From DATBVX01 sp963724625 (GTDB lineage: Bacteria; Pseudomonadota; Gammaproteobacteria; Steroidobacterales; Steroidobacteraceae), in the NCBI GenBank assembly GCA_963724625.1, contig CAVRVO010000015.1, positions 93,539 through 157,538 of the forward strand: DNA of 64,000 nt, given 5' to 3'. A program made the position numbers and the translations under genes. The notes beneath the pieces were generated by a model. It made no database searches. It saw only the letters and a list, made by a program, of their open reading frames with translations, and had not been told where the DNA came from. Position 1 is the first letter of the stretch; every line of letters starts with the position of its first letter. Of this stretch, positions 8,790-15,898 are shown in pieces.

Positions 8790-8818
8790 TTGCAAACCCG
8801 GCATCCCTTCAGTAAACT
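8790..8818 (+). promoter_or_regulatory. Candidate sigma70 promoter for rplM-rpsI
   Basis: TTGCAA at 8790-8795 and TAAACT at 8813-8818 are separated by 17 bp, a good match to the -35/-10 spacing. The predicted start near 8825 would give a leader of about 55 nt before the rplM ATG at 8881. Confidence 0.45.
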
Positions 8819-8880
8819 TCCCGCCTTTTTCGCGTACCCCAGATGCCGGCGGGCGCGGCTCACGGAGCTCAAATCAAGTC

Positions 8881-9309
8881 ATGAACACGGTTTTTGCCAA
8901 GCCGGGTCAGGTGCGCGGCGACTGGTACGTCGTCGATGCCTCGGGCCGGACACTCGGTCGCCTCGCCACGCAGCTGGCTCATCGGCTCAAGGGCAAGCAC
9001 AAGGTCGACTACTCACCGCACGTCGACATGGGCGATCATCTGGTCGTGATCAACGCCGAAAAGATCCGGGTCACGGGTGCGAAGCTCGAAGACAAGGTCT
9101 ATCACCATCACACGGGCTACCTCGGCAACCTCAAGTCGATTGCGCTCGGCAAGCTCCTTCAGGAGCATCCGGAGCGCGCCATCGAATTCGCGGTGAAGGG
9201 CATGCTGCCGAAGAATCCGCTGGGTAGAAAAATGTTCAAGAAGCTGCACGTGTTCGCCGGCAATCAGCACCCGCACACCGCGCAGCAGCCCAAGGCATTG
9301 AGCCTGTAA
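8881..9309 (+). CDS. rplM: 50S ribosomal protein L13
   Basis: 142 residues starting at ATG 8881 (MNTVFAKPGQVRGDWYVVDA), the canonical L13 length. Hallmarks are the ASGRTLGRLATQLAHRLKGK N-terminus, VVINAEKIRVTGAK and YHHHTGYLGNLK, then VKGMLPKNPLGRKMFKKLHVF. A longer in-frame reading upstream to 8710 would overlap coq7 and has no homology. It is co-transcribed with rpsI 29 bp downstream, the standard bacterial L13-S9 operon. Confidence 0.98.
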   Translation: MNTVFAKPGQVRGDWYVVDASGRTLGRLATQLAHRLKGKHKVDYSPHVDMGDHLVVINAEKIRVTGAKLEDKVYHHHTGYLGNLKSIALGKLLQEHPERAIEFAVKGMLPKNPLGRKMFKKLHVFAGNQHPHTAQQPKALSL

Positions 9310-9338
9310 ACGTCATAACCACCGAGCAAGACAAGCGC

Positions 9339-9734
9339 ATGACCACCGCCACCAGCTACTACGGCACTGGCCGCCGCAAGACCTCCACTGCCCGCGTCTA
9401 CATCACCCAGGGCAGCGGCAAGATCTCGATCAACGATCGCACGATCGACGAATTCTTCGGACGCGAAACCGGCCGAATGATCGTGCGCCAGCCGCTCGAA
9501 GTGGCTCAGCTCGCGAATCGTTTCGACGTATCGGTGCAGGTGGAGGGTGGCGGTATTACCGGGCAGGCCGGCGCGATCCGTCATGGCATCACGCGCGCCC
9601 TGATCGCATTCGACGAGACGCTGCGCAAGCCGCTGCGGCAGGCGGGCTTCGTCACGCGCGATGCGCGCGAAGTCGAGCGCAAGAAAGTTGGCCGCCGCAA
9701 GGCACGTCGCCGTCCGCAATACTCGAAGCGTTGA
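9339..9734 (+). CDS. rpsI: 30S ribosomal protein S9
   Basis: 131 residues. It has YYGTGRRKTSTARVYITQGSG near the N-terminus, VEGGGITGQAGAIRHGITRAL in the middle, and the long basic tail ending in QYSKR that reaches the P-site tRNA in the small subunit. Length and both ends match the family. It is the second gene of the rplM operon. Confidence 0.98.
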   Translation: MTTATSYYGTGRRKTSTARVYITQGSGKISINDRTIDEFFGRETGRMIVRQPLEVAQLANRFDVSVQVEGGGITGQAGAIRHGITRALIAFDETLRKPLRQAGFVTRDAREVERKKVGRRKARRRPQYSKR

Positions 9735-9756
9735 TTTCACTCCCTGGCGGGGCTCA

Positions 9757-9785
9757 CCCTCTCCCTGATTGAAGCGGGGAGAGGG
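9757..9785. terminator. CCCTCTCCC/GGGAGAGGG hairpin after rpsI
   Basis: A perfect 9-bp stem (9757-9765 with 9777-9785) and an 11-nt loop lie between rpsI and tRNA-Gln. There is no T-run, so it may be a processing or Rho-type 3' end, not an intrinsic terminator. Confidence 0.4.
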
Positions 9786-9816
9786 CCGGGCAAGGGGTCT
9801 TCCGAAATTCGACTCT

Positions 9817-9890
9817 TGGGGGATCGTCTAGCGGTAGGACTGCGGACTCTGACTCCGCCAACCTAGGTTCGAATCCTAGTCCCCCAGCCA
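9817..9890 (+). tRNA. tRNA-Gln, anticodon CTG
   Basis: 74 nt including an encoded CCA. Acceptor stem TGGGGGA pairs with TCCCCCA (9880-9886). The anticodon stem GCGGA/TCCGC encloses the loop CTCTGAC with anticodon CTG. The T arm carries GGTTCGAATCC. The 5' TGGGG start is typical of bacterial tRNA-Gln. It is followed within 10 bp by an intrinsic terminator. Confidence 0.96.
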
Positions 9891-9898
9891 AGAAACAC

Positions 9899-9929
9899 GA
9901 GCCCGCCACATGGCGGGCTCAGTTTTTTT
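9899..9929 (+). terminator. Intrinsic terminator after tRNA-Gln
   Basis: The stem GAGCCCGCC/GGCGGGCTC with loop ACAT is followed by AG and seven T residues. This is a textbook Rho-independent terminator for the tRNA transcript. Confidence 0.9.
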
Positions 9930-9970
9930 GGGTATCTTCGGACTCGCTCGTGTCGCATTGAGGTGAGCGG

Positions 9971-11680
9971 GTGCCACATCACGTCCCCCTGATCGCAACC
10001 ATAGCCGTCGGCTTGGCGGTGGCGTTCCTGCTCGGCTTCCTCGCGAGTCGCCTGCGCCTGCCGCCGATCATCGGCTACCTGCTGGCCGGCATCGTTGTCG
10101 GTCCGTTCACGCCGGGCTTCGTCGCCGACATGAATCTCGCTCCGCAGCTCGCCGAGCTGGGCGTGATCCTGCTGATGTTCGGTGTGGGAATGCACTTCTC
10201 CATCGGCGACCTTCTCGCGGTGCGGCGCATTGCCATTCCTGGTGCGATTGCGCAGATCATCGCGGCGACCGGGCTCGGTGCCGCCATCGCGGTGTCGTGG
10301 GGCTGGTCGCTGGCGAACGGCATCGTGTTTGGCCTGGCTCTGTCCGTGGCGAGCACCGTGGTGCTGTTGAAGGCGCTTGAGCAGCGTGGCCTGCTGGACA
10401 CTGTCAACGGTCACATCGCCGTGGGCTGGCTGGTGGTCGAGGACCTTGCTTCGGTCGTCACCCTGATCGCTCTGCCGGTGATCGCCACATCGCTGCACAC
10501 CGAGAATGGCGCGCTGGGTTCGGTCGACTGGCTTGCAGTGGGCAAGGACCTCTGCATCGTATTCGTTAAGATCGGCATCTTCTTTGCCGCCATTCACTTC
10601 ATCGGTGTGCGGCTGTTTCCGTGGCTGTTCGCGCGGGTCGCCGACGGCGGATCGCGCGAGCTGATCACGCTGTTCGTGATAACGGTGGCTCTCGGCATCG
10701 CGTATGTCTCCGCGATCGGGTTCGGCGTGTCCTTCGCGCTTGGCGCGTTCCTTGCCGGCGTGGTCATGAACGAATCGAAGCTCACCAGTCGTATCGCGAC
10801 CGAAGCGGTACCGCTCGAGAACGCGTTCTCGGTGCTGTTCTTCGTTTCGGTGGGGATGCTGTTCGATCCCGCAATCGTCATTGAACGTCCCCTGCAACTC
10901 GCGGCGGTCGTCGCCATCATCACGGTCGGCAAGTCGGTGGCGGCGTTTCTTATCGTGCTCGCATTTCGCTACCCGTTGAAGACGGCGTTGACGGTCTCCG
11001 CGAGCCTGGCGCAGATCGGCGAGTTTTCGTTCATCGTGGCGGCCGTTGGCGTGGCGCTCAAGTTGCTGCCCCCGGAAGGGCAGAACCTCATTCTCGCGGG
11101 CGCACTGCTATCGATCACTCTCAATCCGCTGTTCTTCAAGCTGAGCGACCCTCTCGGACGAGCGCTGATGTCGATTGGACCGCTCGCGCGTGTACTCGAC
11201 CGGTTATCCCGCGAACCCGGGACAGACGGCGACTTTGCGACCGGCGATATTCGTGATCACGTCATTCTGGTGGGCTTCGGTCGGGTAGGAAGCGAGATCG
11301 GCCGTGTTCTGCAGGAACGCGGGATGCCATTCGTCGTGATCGAGCAGAACCGCGAACTTATCGAGCACCTGCGCAAGCAGGCCATTCCGGTGGTGCGCGG
11401 CGACGCCTCAGTGGAGGCAATTCTCGCTCAGGCACACCCCGAGACAGCAAGGATGCTGGTGGTCGCGACCCCCGATGCTTTTCAGGCGCGACGCATGCTC
11501 GAACATGCGCGGGCTCGCAATGCGCACCTGGATTCGGTCGTGCGCACTCACAGCGATGCGGAAGCCGAATTCCTGCACGAGTCGGGCTTTGGCACAGTAT
11601 TGATGGCCGAGCGTGAGCTTGCGGATCAGATGTCGCTCTACGTGATAGACGCGCTCGCGCGACGCCGTGTCGCCAGCTGA
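9971..11680 (+). CDS. Kef/YbaL-type monovalent cation:proton antiporter
   Basis: 569 residues beginning at GTG 9971. About 12 membrane helices (residues 1-400) form a CPA2 sodium/proton exchanger domain, opening with FLASRLRLPPIIGYLLAGIVVGPFTPG. A C-terminal RCK/TrkA-N domain (about 425-540) binds a nucleotide through the Rossmann motif HVILVGFGRVGSEIG with the acidic end VVIEQN. This arrangement matches YbaL/RosB and KefB/C; YbaL is the closest in length and in the GMHFSIGDLLAVRR segment. It likely exports K+ or Na+ in exchange for protons under nucleotide or redox control. No KefF/KefG partner is adjacent. Confidence 0.85.
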   Translation: MPHHVPLIATIAVGLAVAFLLGFLASRLRLPPIIGYLLAGIVVGPFTPGFVADMNLAPQLAELGVILLMFGVGMHFSIGDLLAVRRIAIPGAIAQIIAATGLGAAIAVSWGWSLANGIVFGLALSVASTVVLLKALEQRGLLDTVNGHIAVGWLVVEDLASVVTLIALPVIATSLHTENGALGSVDWLAVGKDLCIVFVKIGIFFAAIHFIGVRLFPWLFARVADGGSRELITLFVITVALGIAYVSAIGFGVSFALGAFLAGVVMNESKLTSRIATEAVPLENAFSVLFFVSVGMLFDPAIVIERPLQLAAVVAIITVGKSVAAFLIVLAFRYPLKTALTVSASLAQIGEFSFIVAAVGVALKLLPPEGQNLILAGALLSITLNPLFFKLSDPLGRALMSIGPLARVLDRLSREPGTDGDFATGDIRDHVILVGFGRVGSEIGRVLQERGMPFVVIEQNRELIEHLRKQAIPVVRGDASVEAILAQAHPETARMLVVATPDAFQARRMLEHARARNAHLDSVVRTHSDAEAEFLHESGFGTVLMAERELADQMSLYVIDALARRRVAS

Positions 11681-11819
11681 CTCCTTTGCGGCGTTGCGGC
11701 GTTGCGGATCGACGCCGGGGCCGAGCGTGCGCCGGATCGTTACTTGAGTTAGATTCCCCCGCGCCTGTTCATCCCGTTCGCTGTTCTCAACCTAACAACC
11801 AACGCTTCGGGGGTCTTGC

Positions 11820-12278
11820 ATGAACTGGAAACTCATCATCATTGGCGCAATTGCCTTCTACGCCGCTACGTGGGTGGTGTCCTTCGCCACCGGACCGCTG
11901 ATTCACAATGGAGTGCTGATGCCGGTATACCTGGCGCACCCGGAATTCTGGCGTCCGGAGCTCAACGCAACGCCGCCAAACATGGCAGCGCTGTTGCCCT
12001 ACTGGATCACCACCGGCTTGATCGGCGCACTCATCATGGCCGGGATTTATGGCCACGTGCGCTCGACGTTCAACGGAGCAGGTTGGCTGCGTGGTCTGAA
12101 GTATGGATTCGTGTTGTTCCTGCTCAACTGCGCCTTCAGCCTCGCCTTGTCGGGCGTTTTCAATCTGCCGTCGACCATCTGGGTGTGGTGGGGGGTCGAT
12201 TCCCTGGTCATGTATCTCGTCGGCGGCGCGGTGCTCGGCTGGGTCGCGGAGAAAGTCGCCCCACAAGGCGCTCACTGA
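11820..12278 (+). CDS. Small four-helix membrane protein, unknown function
   Basis: 152 residues, with hydrophobic segments at about 5-27, 60-80, 96-115 and 122-142. It opens MNWKLIIIGAIAFYAATWVVS and ends with a soluble EKVAPQGAH tail. Residues 35-55 form a polar loop (HPEFWRPELNATPP) that is probably periplasmic. I do not recognise the family. It lies 139 bp downstream of the antiporter with a short GCGGCGTT direct repeat in the gap, and converges on rpiA. It reads as a real gene because of its coherent hydrophobic pattern and clean frame. Confidence 0.7.
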   Translation: MNWKLIIIGAIAFYAATWVVSFATGPLIHNGVLMPVYLAHPEFWRPELNATPPNMAALLPYWITTGLIGALIMAGIYGHVRSTFNGAGWLRGLKYGFVLFLLNCAFSLALSGVFNLPSTIWVWWGVDSLVMYLVGGAVLGWVAEKVAPQGAH

Positions 12279-12356
12279 CTATCTCCTTGACTCGCGAACC
12301 GGGAATGCCTGGATCTCGGAGTGCAGAGCGGCCTCGCGCTGCGCTCCGGGCTCCCC

Positions 12357-13010
12357 TCAGAGCTTCCTGACGCCGCCAGCGTGCCCGATCAGCAACACGT
12401 CCGCCGGCCGGCGCGCGAACAATCCTACCGTGACCACGCCGGGAAGCTGGTTGAGCTGCGTCTCGAGTGCCGGCGGATCGAGAATCGTCAGGCCATGCAC
12501 ATCCAGGATGTGATTGCCGTTGTCGGTAACGAAGCGATCACGCCACACCGGCCGGCCACCCATTCCCGCTAGCTCTCGTGCGACGAAGCTGCGCGCCATC
12601 GGCACCACTTCGATCGGCAAGGGGAAGCGGCCGAGCACGTCGACCAGCTTGGAATCATCGACGATGCACACGAAGCGTCGCGAGGCGCCGGCAATGATCT
12701 TTTCCCTTGTCAGGGCGCCACCGCCGCCCTTGATCAGATGGCGGTGCGAGGTCGCTTCATCAGCCCCGTCGACGTATAGCTCGAGCGAGCCGACATCGTT
12801 GAGGTCGAGCACCTCTACCCCGGTGGCCTTGAGACGAGCGGTCGAGGCGTCCGAACTGGACACCGCTCCGGCGATGCGTCCTCTGATGCCGGCGAGCGCA
12901 TCGATGAAGTGATTGACGGTGGAACCTGTCCCGACGCCTACCACCAGACCGTCGGTAAGGTAGTCGAGCGCTGCGTGCGCGGCGCGCTTCTTGCGATCGT
13001 CAGGATGCAC
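12357..13010 (-). CDS. rpiA: Ribose-5-phosphate isomerase A
   Basis: 217 residues, normal length. It converts ribose 5-phosphate to ribulose 5-phosphate. Signatures are VVGVGTGSTVNHFIDAL (phosphate loop), LYVDGADEA (catalytic Asp and Glu), KGGGGALTREKI (active-site loop with Lys) and VTDNGNHILDV. The window also holds rpe, so two pentose-phosphate enzymes occur here in separate transcripts. The lysine-rich peptide gene lies upstream on the same strand with a strong hairpin between them. Confidence 0.95.
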   Translation of the reverse strand: MHPDDRKKRAAHAALDYLTDGLVVGVGTGSTVNHFIDALAGIRGRIAGAVSSSDASTARLKATGVEVLDLNDVGSLELYVDGADEATSHRHLIKGGGGALTREKIIAGASRRFVCIVDDSKLVDVLGRFPLPIEVVPMARSFVARELAGMGGRPVWRDRFVTDNGNHILDVHGLTILDPPALETQLNQLPGVVTVGLFARRPADVLLIGHAGGVRKL

Positions 13011-13047
13011 TTAAGCCTGCAATACAAGTGTTTTCTGAACTGCAGAG

Positions 13048-13079
13048 ACGACTGTGCCCGCTTGCGCGGGCACAGTCGT
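13048..13079. repeat. Perfect 14-bp hairpin between the lysine-rich peptide gene and rpiA
   Basis: ACGACTGTGCCCGC (13048-13061) pairs perfectly with 13066-13079 across a TTGC loop. There is no T-run on either strand, so it is not a standard intrinsic terminator. It could stabilise the 3' end of the small upstream mRNA or attenuate rpiA. Confidence 0.6.
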
Positions 13080-13154
13080 TGTATCTTGGATTCGAGAACG
13101 GGCGGCTGGCTGAATGTGTTCTCAGTTCCAACCGCCGTTCCGCATCCGAAGGGC

Positions 13155-13217
13155 TTACTTTTTCTTCGCGGCCTTTCTCTTAGCCTTTTTCTTACCCTTC
13201 TTCGCTTTAGCTGCCAT
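13155..13217 (-). CDS. 20-residue lysine/alanine-rich basic peptide
   Basis: The frame encodes MAAKAKKGKKKAKRKAAKKK and stops. Of its 20 residues, 12 are Lys or Arg. A GGAG ribosome-binding site sits seven bases before the ATG, and a near-consensus promoter (13251-13278) lies just upstream with no other gene to serve. The composition resembles the tails of histone-H1-like nucleoid proteins, so it may bind DNA, RNA or the ribosome; that is inference. It was found by reading the sequence and is shorter than gene finders normally report. The TAA stop is followed 76 bases later by a perfect 14-bp hairpin. Confidence 0.6.
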   Translation of the reverse strand: MAAKAKKGKKKAKRKAAKKK

Positions 13218-13250
13218 GGTTGATCTCCGTGTCGGGTTAGTCCGGGGTCG

Positions 13251-13278
13251 AGTATATACACGAAATGAATATTGACAA
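13251..13278 (-). promoter_or_regulatory. Sigma70-like promoter for the lysine-rich peptide
   Basis: On the minus strand TTGTCA (13278-13273) and TATACT (13256-13251) are separated by 16 bp. The expected start near 13244 would give a short leader with the GGAG site. A GCGTGTGA/TCACACGC inverted repeat (about 13286-13310) lies immediately upstream and could be an operator. Confidence 0.6.
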
Positions 13279-13358
13279 GCAAGAGCGCGTGTGAACTTTG
13301 TCGCTCACACGCACGATGCATGTCATTGCAGTACGCGCGCTTCGATGAGCACAGCGCC

Positions 13359-13820
13359 TCACTCGAGCGAGAGAATGAAGCTCCAGCTGCGCGCGCTCAC
13401 TGGCATCACTGACAGACGCGACCCGCGCTTGAGCAGTTCGAAGTCACTCAACTTCGCCCGGGCGTGCGTGCGCAGTTCCTCGAGCGTGATCATTCGCTTC
13501 AGGCGTCGCACCAGGCGCACATCGACCATGTACCAGCGCGGTTTGGCGCGATCGCTGTCAGGATCGTAGTGATCGTCCTTCGCATCGAACGCCGATGGGT
13601 CCGGATAGGCCTCGCGCGTGACCTCGACGATGCCAACCACCGCGGGAACTTCGCAGCTCGAGTGGTAGAAGAAGGCCTGATCTCCCGGCTTCATTTCACG
13701 CAGGAAATTGCGGGCCTGGAAGTTACGCACGCCATCCCAGGATGTGGTGGCGTCGCGCGCCTTGGCGAGATGCTCGATGCTGAATGAGCTGGGTTCTGAC
13801 TTGAGCAGCCAATGGTTCAT
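13359..13820 (-). CDS. EVE domain-containing protein
   Basis: 153 residues starting MNHWLLKSEPSSFSIEHL, the hallmark start of EVE (formerly DUF55) proteins. Further motifs are TSWDGVRNFQARNFLREMKPGD, AFFYHSSCEVPAVVGIVEV and YPDPSAFD. EVE domains have a PUA-like fold that binds modified bases in DNA or RNA. The ATG at 13820 overlaps the stop of the 5-formyl-THF cyclo-ligase gene as ATGA, so the two are translationally coupled. The exact substrate is unknown. A longer in-frame start at 13895 lies inside the upstream gene and is unlikely. Confidence 0.92.
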   Translation of the reverse strand: MNHWLLKSEPSSFSIEHLAKARDATTSWDGVRNFQARNFLREMKPGDQAFFYHSSCEVPAVVGIVEVTREAYPDPSAFDAKDDHYDPDSDRAKPRWYMVDVRLVRRLKRMITLEELRTHARAKLSDFELLKRGSRLSVMPVSARSWSFILSLE

Positions 13821-14467
13821 GTGTGGTTCCTGGTTTGACGCGGAAAGTGCAGCACACCTGCATCGGTGACGACCGCGGTCAAAGGTACGTCCCAATGATG
13901 GGATATCAGCTCATCGACGCGCTGCCAGTCGTAGGCAAGGCCTACAAGACGGGGTTTCAACCAACTCACTCTGCGCCGCAGGTATGCGAACGCTCGATCG
14001 TAGTACCCGCCGCCGGTGCCGAGGCGCTCGCCCCGCGGGCCAAACGCCACGATCGGCACGAAGACGAGATCGAGGAGACGACCTGCGACGAGCGCGTGCG
14101 GCCGCTGCGGTTCCGGGATGCCGACGCGATTGTCCTGCAGCAGCGATTCGTCGAGCGCGGCAAACATCATGTCGCCAGACCGGGGTCGATCGATGACCGG
14201 CACGTACAATCTACAACCGCGTTCGCGTGCCAGCGCAATGATTGGCGCCGTGTCGAGCTCGCCGCGCACCGAGAGGTAGATGCCGACGCGCGATCCCGGT
14301 CGCAGCAGCTTTGATGAGGCGAGCGTGTTGCAAGCAGCCAGTGCGGCTTCACGACGCTGCTCCGCCGTGAGAGTACGGCGGCGTTGCCGCGTAGAACGGC
14401 GGATCTGCTCGCGCAATGGGTCCTTCAAGAGGAGTCTGACGCGTTGCAGTGGAGGGGATGGCGCCAC
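13817..14467 (-). CDS. 5-formyltetrahydrofolate cyclo-ligase
   Basis: Up to 216 residues. It converts 5-formyl-THF to 5,10-methenyl-THF with ATP. The family motif GERLGTGGGYYDRAFAYLR is present, as is the N-terminal LREQIRRSTRQRRRTLTAEQ. The GTG at 14467 would place the first codons inside the closing stem of 6S RNA. A later TTG or other start at about LKDPLREQ is therefore possible. The position just downstream of 6S RNA is the conserved ssrS-ygfA arrangement, known in other gammaproteobacteria to be co-transcribed with 6S RNA. Confidence 0.9.
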   Translation of the reverse strand: MAPSPPLQRVRLLLKDPLREQIRRSTRQRRRTLTAEQRREAALAACNTLASSKLLRPGSRVGIYLSVRGELDTAPIIALARERGCRLYVPVIDRPRSGDMMFAALDESLLQDNRVGIPEPQRPHALVAGRLLDLVFVPIVAFGPRGERLGTGGGYYDRAFAYLRRRVSWLKPRLVGLAYDWQRVDELISHHWDVPLTAVVTDAGVLHFPRQTRNHT

Positions 14468-14648
14468 CCGCCTGTGCCGTTAGTTACCGTTGCTCTCGAA
14501 CCAGAGCAACAAGTGGGGCGACTGCGGACACTTAAGGCTTTCCGCACCGGGCGGACGTGCACAATGCTGTCTGCAAGCCATGGCCCCAAGGGTTTCAAAA
14601 TTAGGGTCGAGAGGTATTCCCGGTCCCTATCGAACACCGCAGGCGGCG
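14460..14648 (-). ncRNA. ssrS: 6S RNA
   Basis: On the minus strand the region begins with a closing stem (CCGCCTG, pairing with CAGGCGG near 14465-14472) followed by TGCGGTGTTCG. It contains the conserved GGAAAGCCTTAAGTGTCC block and the 3' hairpin TTGCTCTGGTTCGAGAGCAA. It lies between zapA and the cyclo-ligase gene, the usual place for ssrS. 6S RNA mimics an open promoter and sequesters sigma70 RNA polymerase in stationary phase. Ends are approximate to a few bases. Confidence 0.9.
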
Positions 14649-14653
14649 CCAAA

Positions 14654-14682
14654 CTTTTAAAGAGCCCCGCAGGGGGCGTCAA
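14654..14682 (-). promoter_or_regulatory. Candidate 6S RNA promoter overlapping the zapA stop
   Basis: TTGACG at 14682-14677 contains the zapA TGA stop. TAAAAG at 14659-14654 lies 17 bp further on. The predicted start near 14647 agrees with the outer end of the 6S closing stem. A short GCCCC/GGGGC hairpin with TCTTT sits in the spacer and could end the zapA transcript. Confidence 0.5.
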
Positions 14683-14990
14683 AGCTCGAACTGTCTTCCT
14701 TTGCCGAGAACCGAATCGACGCGCTCGTTCAGGCGCCGCAAACGAGCACCCAGCTCGCCGGAGACCGATTGTTCGCGACCTCTTTTCAGCAACTCGTTGG
14801 CCATGTTGAGAGCCGCCATCACGGCGATGCGGTCGAGGCCCACCACCTTGCCGCTGTCGCGGATCTCGCGCATCTTGACACTGAGGTATTCGGCGGAGTC
14901 GAGCAGATCCGCACGCTCCTCGTGTCCACAGGCTACAAAATACTCCTTCTCCAGTATCCGAACGCTGATGCGCGTCGGGTGTTCGCTCAT
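14679..14990 (-). CDS. zapA: Cell division protein ZapA
   Basis: 103 residues. ZapA binds and bundles FtsZ at the division septum. The N-terminal RISVRILEKEYFVACGHEERADLLDSAEYLSVKM and the RIAVMAALNMANELL helix match the family, and the C-terminal helix is coiled-coil. Its ATG overlaps the stop of the upstream coiled-coil gene by four bases (ATGA). Confidence 0.93.
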   Translation of the reverse strand: MSEHPTRISVRILEKEYFVACGHEERADLLDSAEYLSVKMREIRDSGKVVGLDRIAVMAALNMANELLKRGREQSVSGELGARLRRLNERVDSVLGKGRQFEL

Positions 14991-15220
14991 GTACCGTGCT
15001 CCATCGCCTTGAGACGACCAATCATGGCTTCGACCCTGGCGCGCACCTGCTCGTTCTTCTGCAGGAGCGTGGCCCGCTCCGCTGTGAGCGCGTCCTGGCG
15101 CTGGCGCAAGGCGCGATTCTCATCCTTCAGCTGGCCGACGGCGCTCACCAGGTCGTCGATGCGCTTTTCGAGCCGCTTCAGCTCGGAATCGACCGACGTC
15201 TTCGAAGCCGCGTCATTCAT
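14987..15220 (-). CDS. Small coiled-coil protein (TIGR02449-like, ZapB-like)
   Basis: 77 residues, almost entirely one heptad-repeat helix from residue 10 to 70 (LKRLEKRIDDLVSAVGQLKDEN onward). It is the small protein that commonly precedes zapA in gammaproteobacteria. Size and coiled-coil nature suggest a ZapB-like partner of ZapA; that role is inferred from position and form. It is divergent from the UPF0149 gene (112 bp apart). Confidence 0.8.
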   Translation of the reverse strand: MNDAASKTSVDSELKRLEKRIDDLVSAVGQLKDENRALRQRQDALTAERATLLQKNEQVRARVEAMIGRLKAMEHGT

Positions 15221-15332
15221 GCAGACAAATATAGAACTGTGGGTTCACGCGGGTCAATCGAATGACGCGTGCATTCTGTGAACTCGCGCAGCGTGCGAGT
15301 GCTACCATTGAACTCCTACCGGAGGATCGCAG

Positions 15333-15893
15333 TTGATGTTGAGCGTCGGGTTCCCGGAACTCGAGGATACTCTCGCCGAGACGGGATCGCTCGCTGAGGC
15401 CGCCGAGGCACATGGAAGCCTGTGCGGCGCGCTGTGCGCGGAGTCACGCTTCTCGCTCGAAAGCTGGCTGGACGAGCTGGTCAAGGATCCGGCGCAGGTG
15501 AATGCGTGGCGCGGTGTCTTCGAAACCGTGTACAGCGAAACGCGGCAGGCGCTGGGCGGCGAGGCGATGCAATTCGAGCCGCTCCTGCCCGACGACGACC
15601 AGCCCTTGTCCGGTCGCACGCTGGCGCTCGCCTCGTGGTGCCAGGGGTTCCTGTACGGGCTCGGCACGAGTGGCGTGCATTCCGTCGAGGAGCTGCCCGA
15701 CGACGTAGGTGAGATCGTGCAGGACCTCACCGAGATCAGTCACGCCAGTTTCAGCACCGACGAACCCACCGAGACCGACGAGCAAGCCTACGCGGAGCTG
15801 GTTGAATTCGTGCGGGTCGGGGTGCAGCTCATCTATGACGAGCTCGAGCCACGGCGCACGGCCGCAGAGCCCGAAACACCGCGACTGCACTGA
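15333..15893 (+). CDS. UPF0149 (YgfB/YecA) family protein
   Basis: 186 residues from TTG 15333, or 185 from ATG 15336; a GGAGG site at 15321-15325 serves either. The YgfB-type fold is recognisable from CGALCAESRFSLESWLDELV, LASWCQGFLYGLG and the acidic helix before EFVRVGVQLIYDEL. In Pseudomonas, YgfB modulates beta-lactamase expression through AlpA; whether that applies here is unknown. It is the first gene of the UPF0149-pepP-ubiH-ubiI-like run, with 5 bp before pepP. Confidence 0.88.
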   Translation: MMLSVGFPELEDTLAETGSLAEAAEAHGSLCGALCAESRFSLESWLDELVKDPAQVNAWRGVFETVYSETRQALGGEAMQFEPLLPDDDQPLSGRTLALASWCQGFLYGLGTSGVHSVEELPDDVGEIVQDLTEISHASFSTDEPTETDEQAYAELVEFVRVGVQLIYDELEPRRTAAEPETPRLH

Positions 15894-15898
15894 GCCCT

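Noticed and set aside
9863..10897. Long minus-strand frame across the antiporter gene.
   Set aside because: Antisense shadow: the plus strand holds a clear CPA2/RCK protein and the opposite translation is a charge-rich artefact of high GC.
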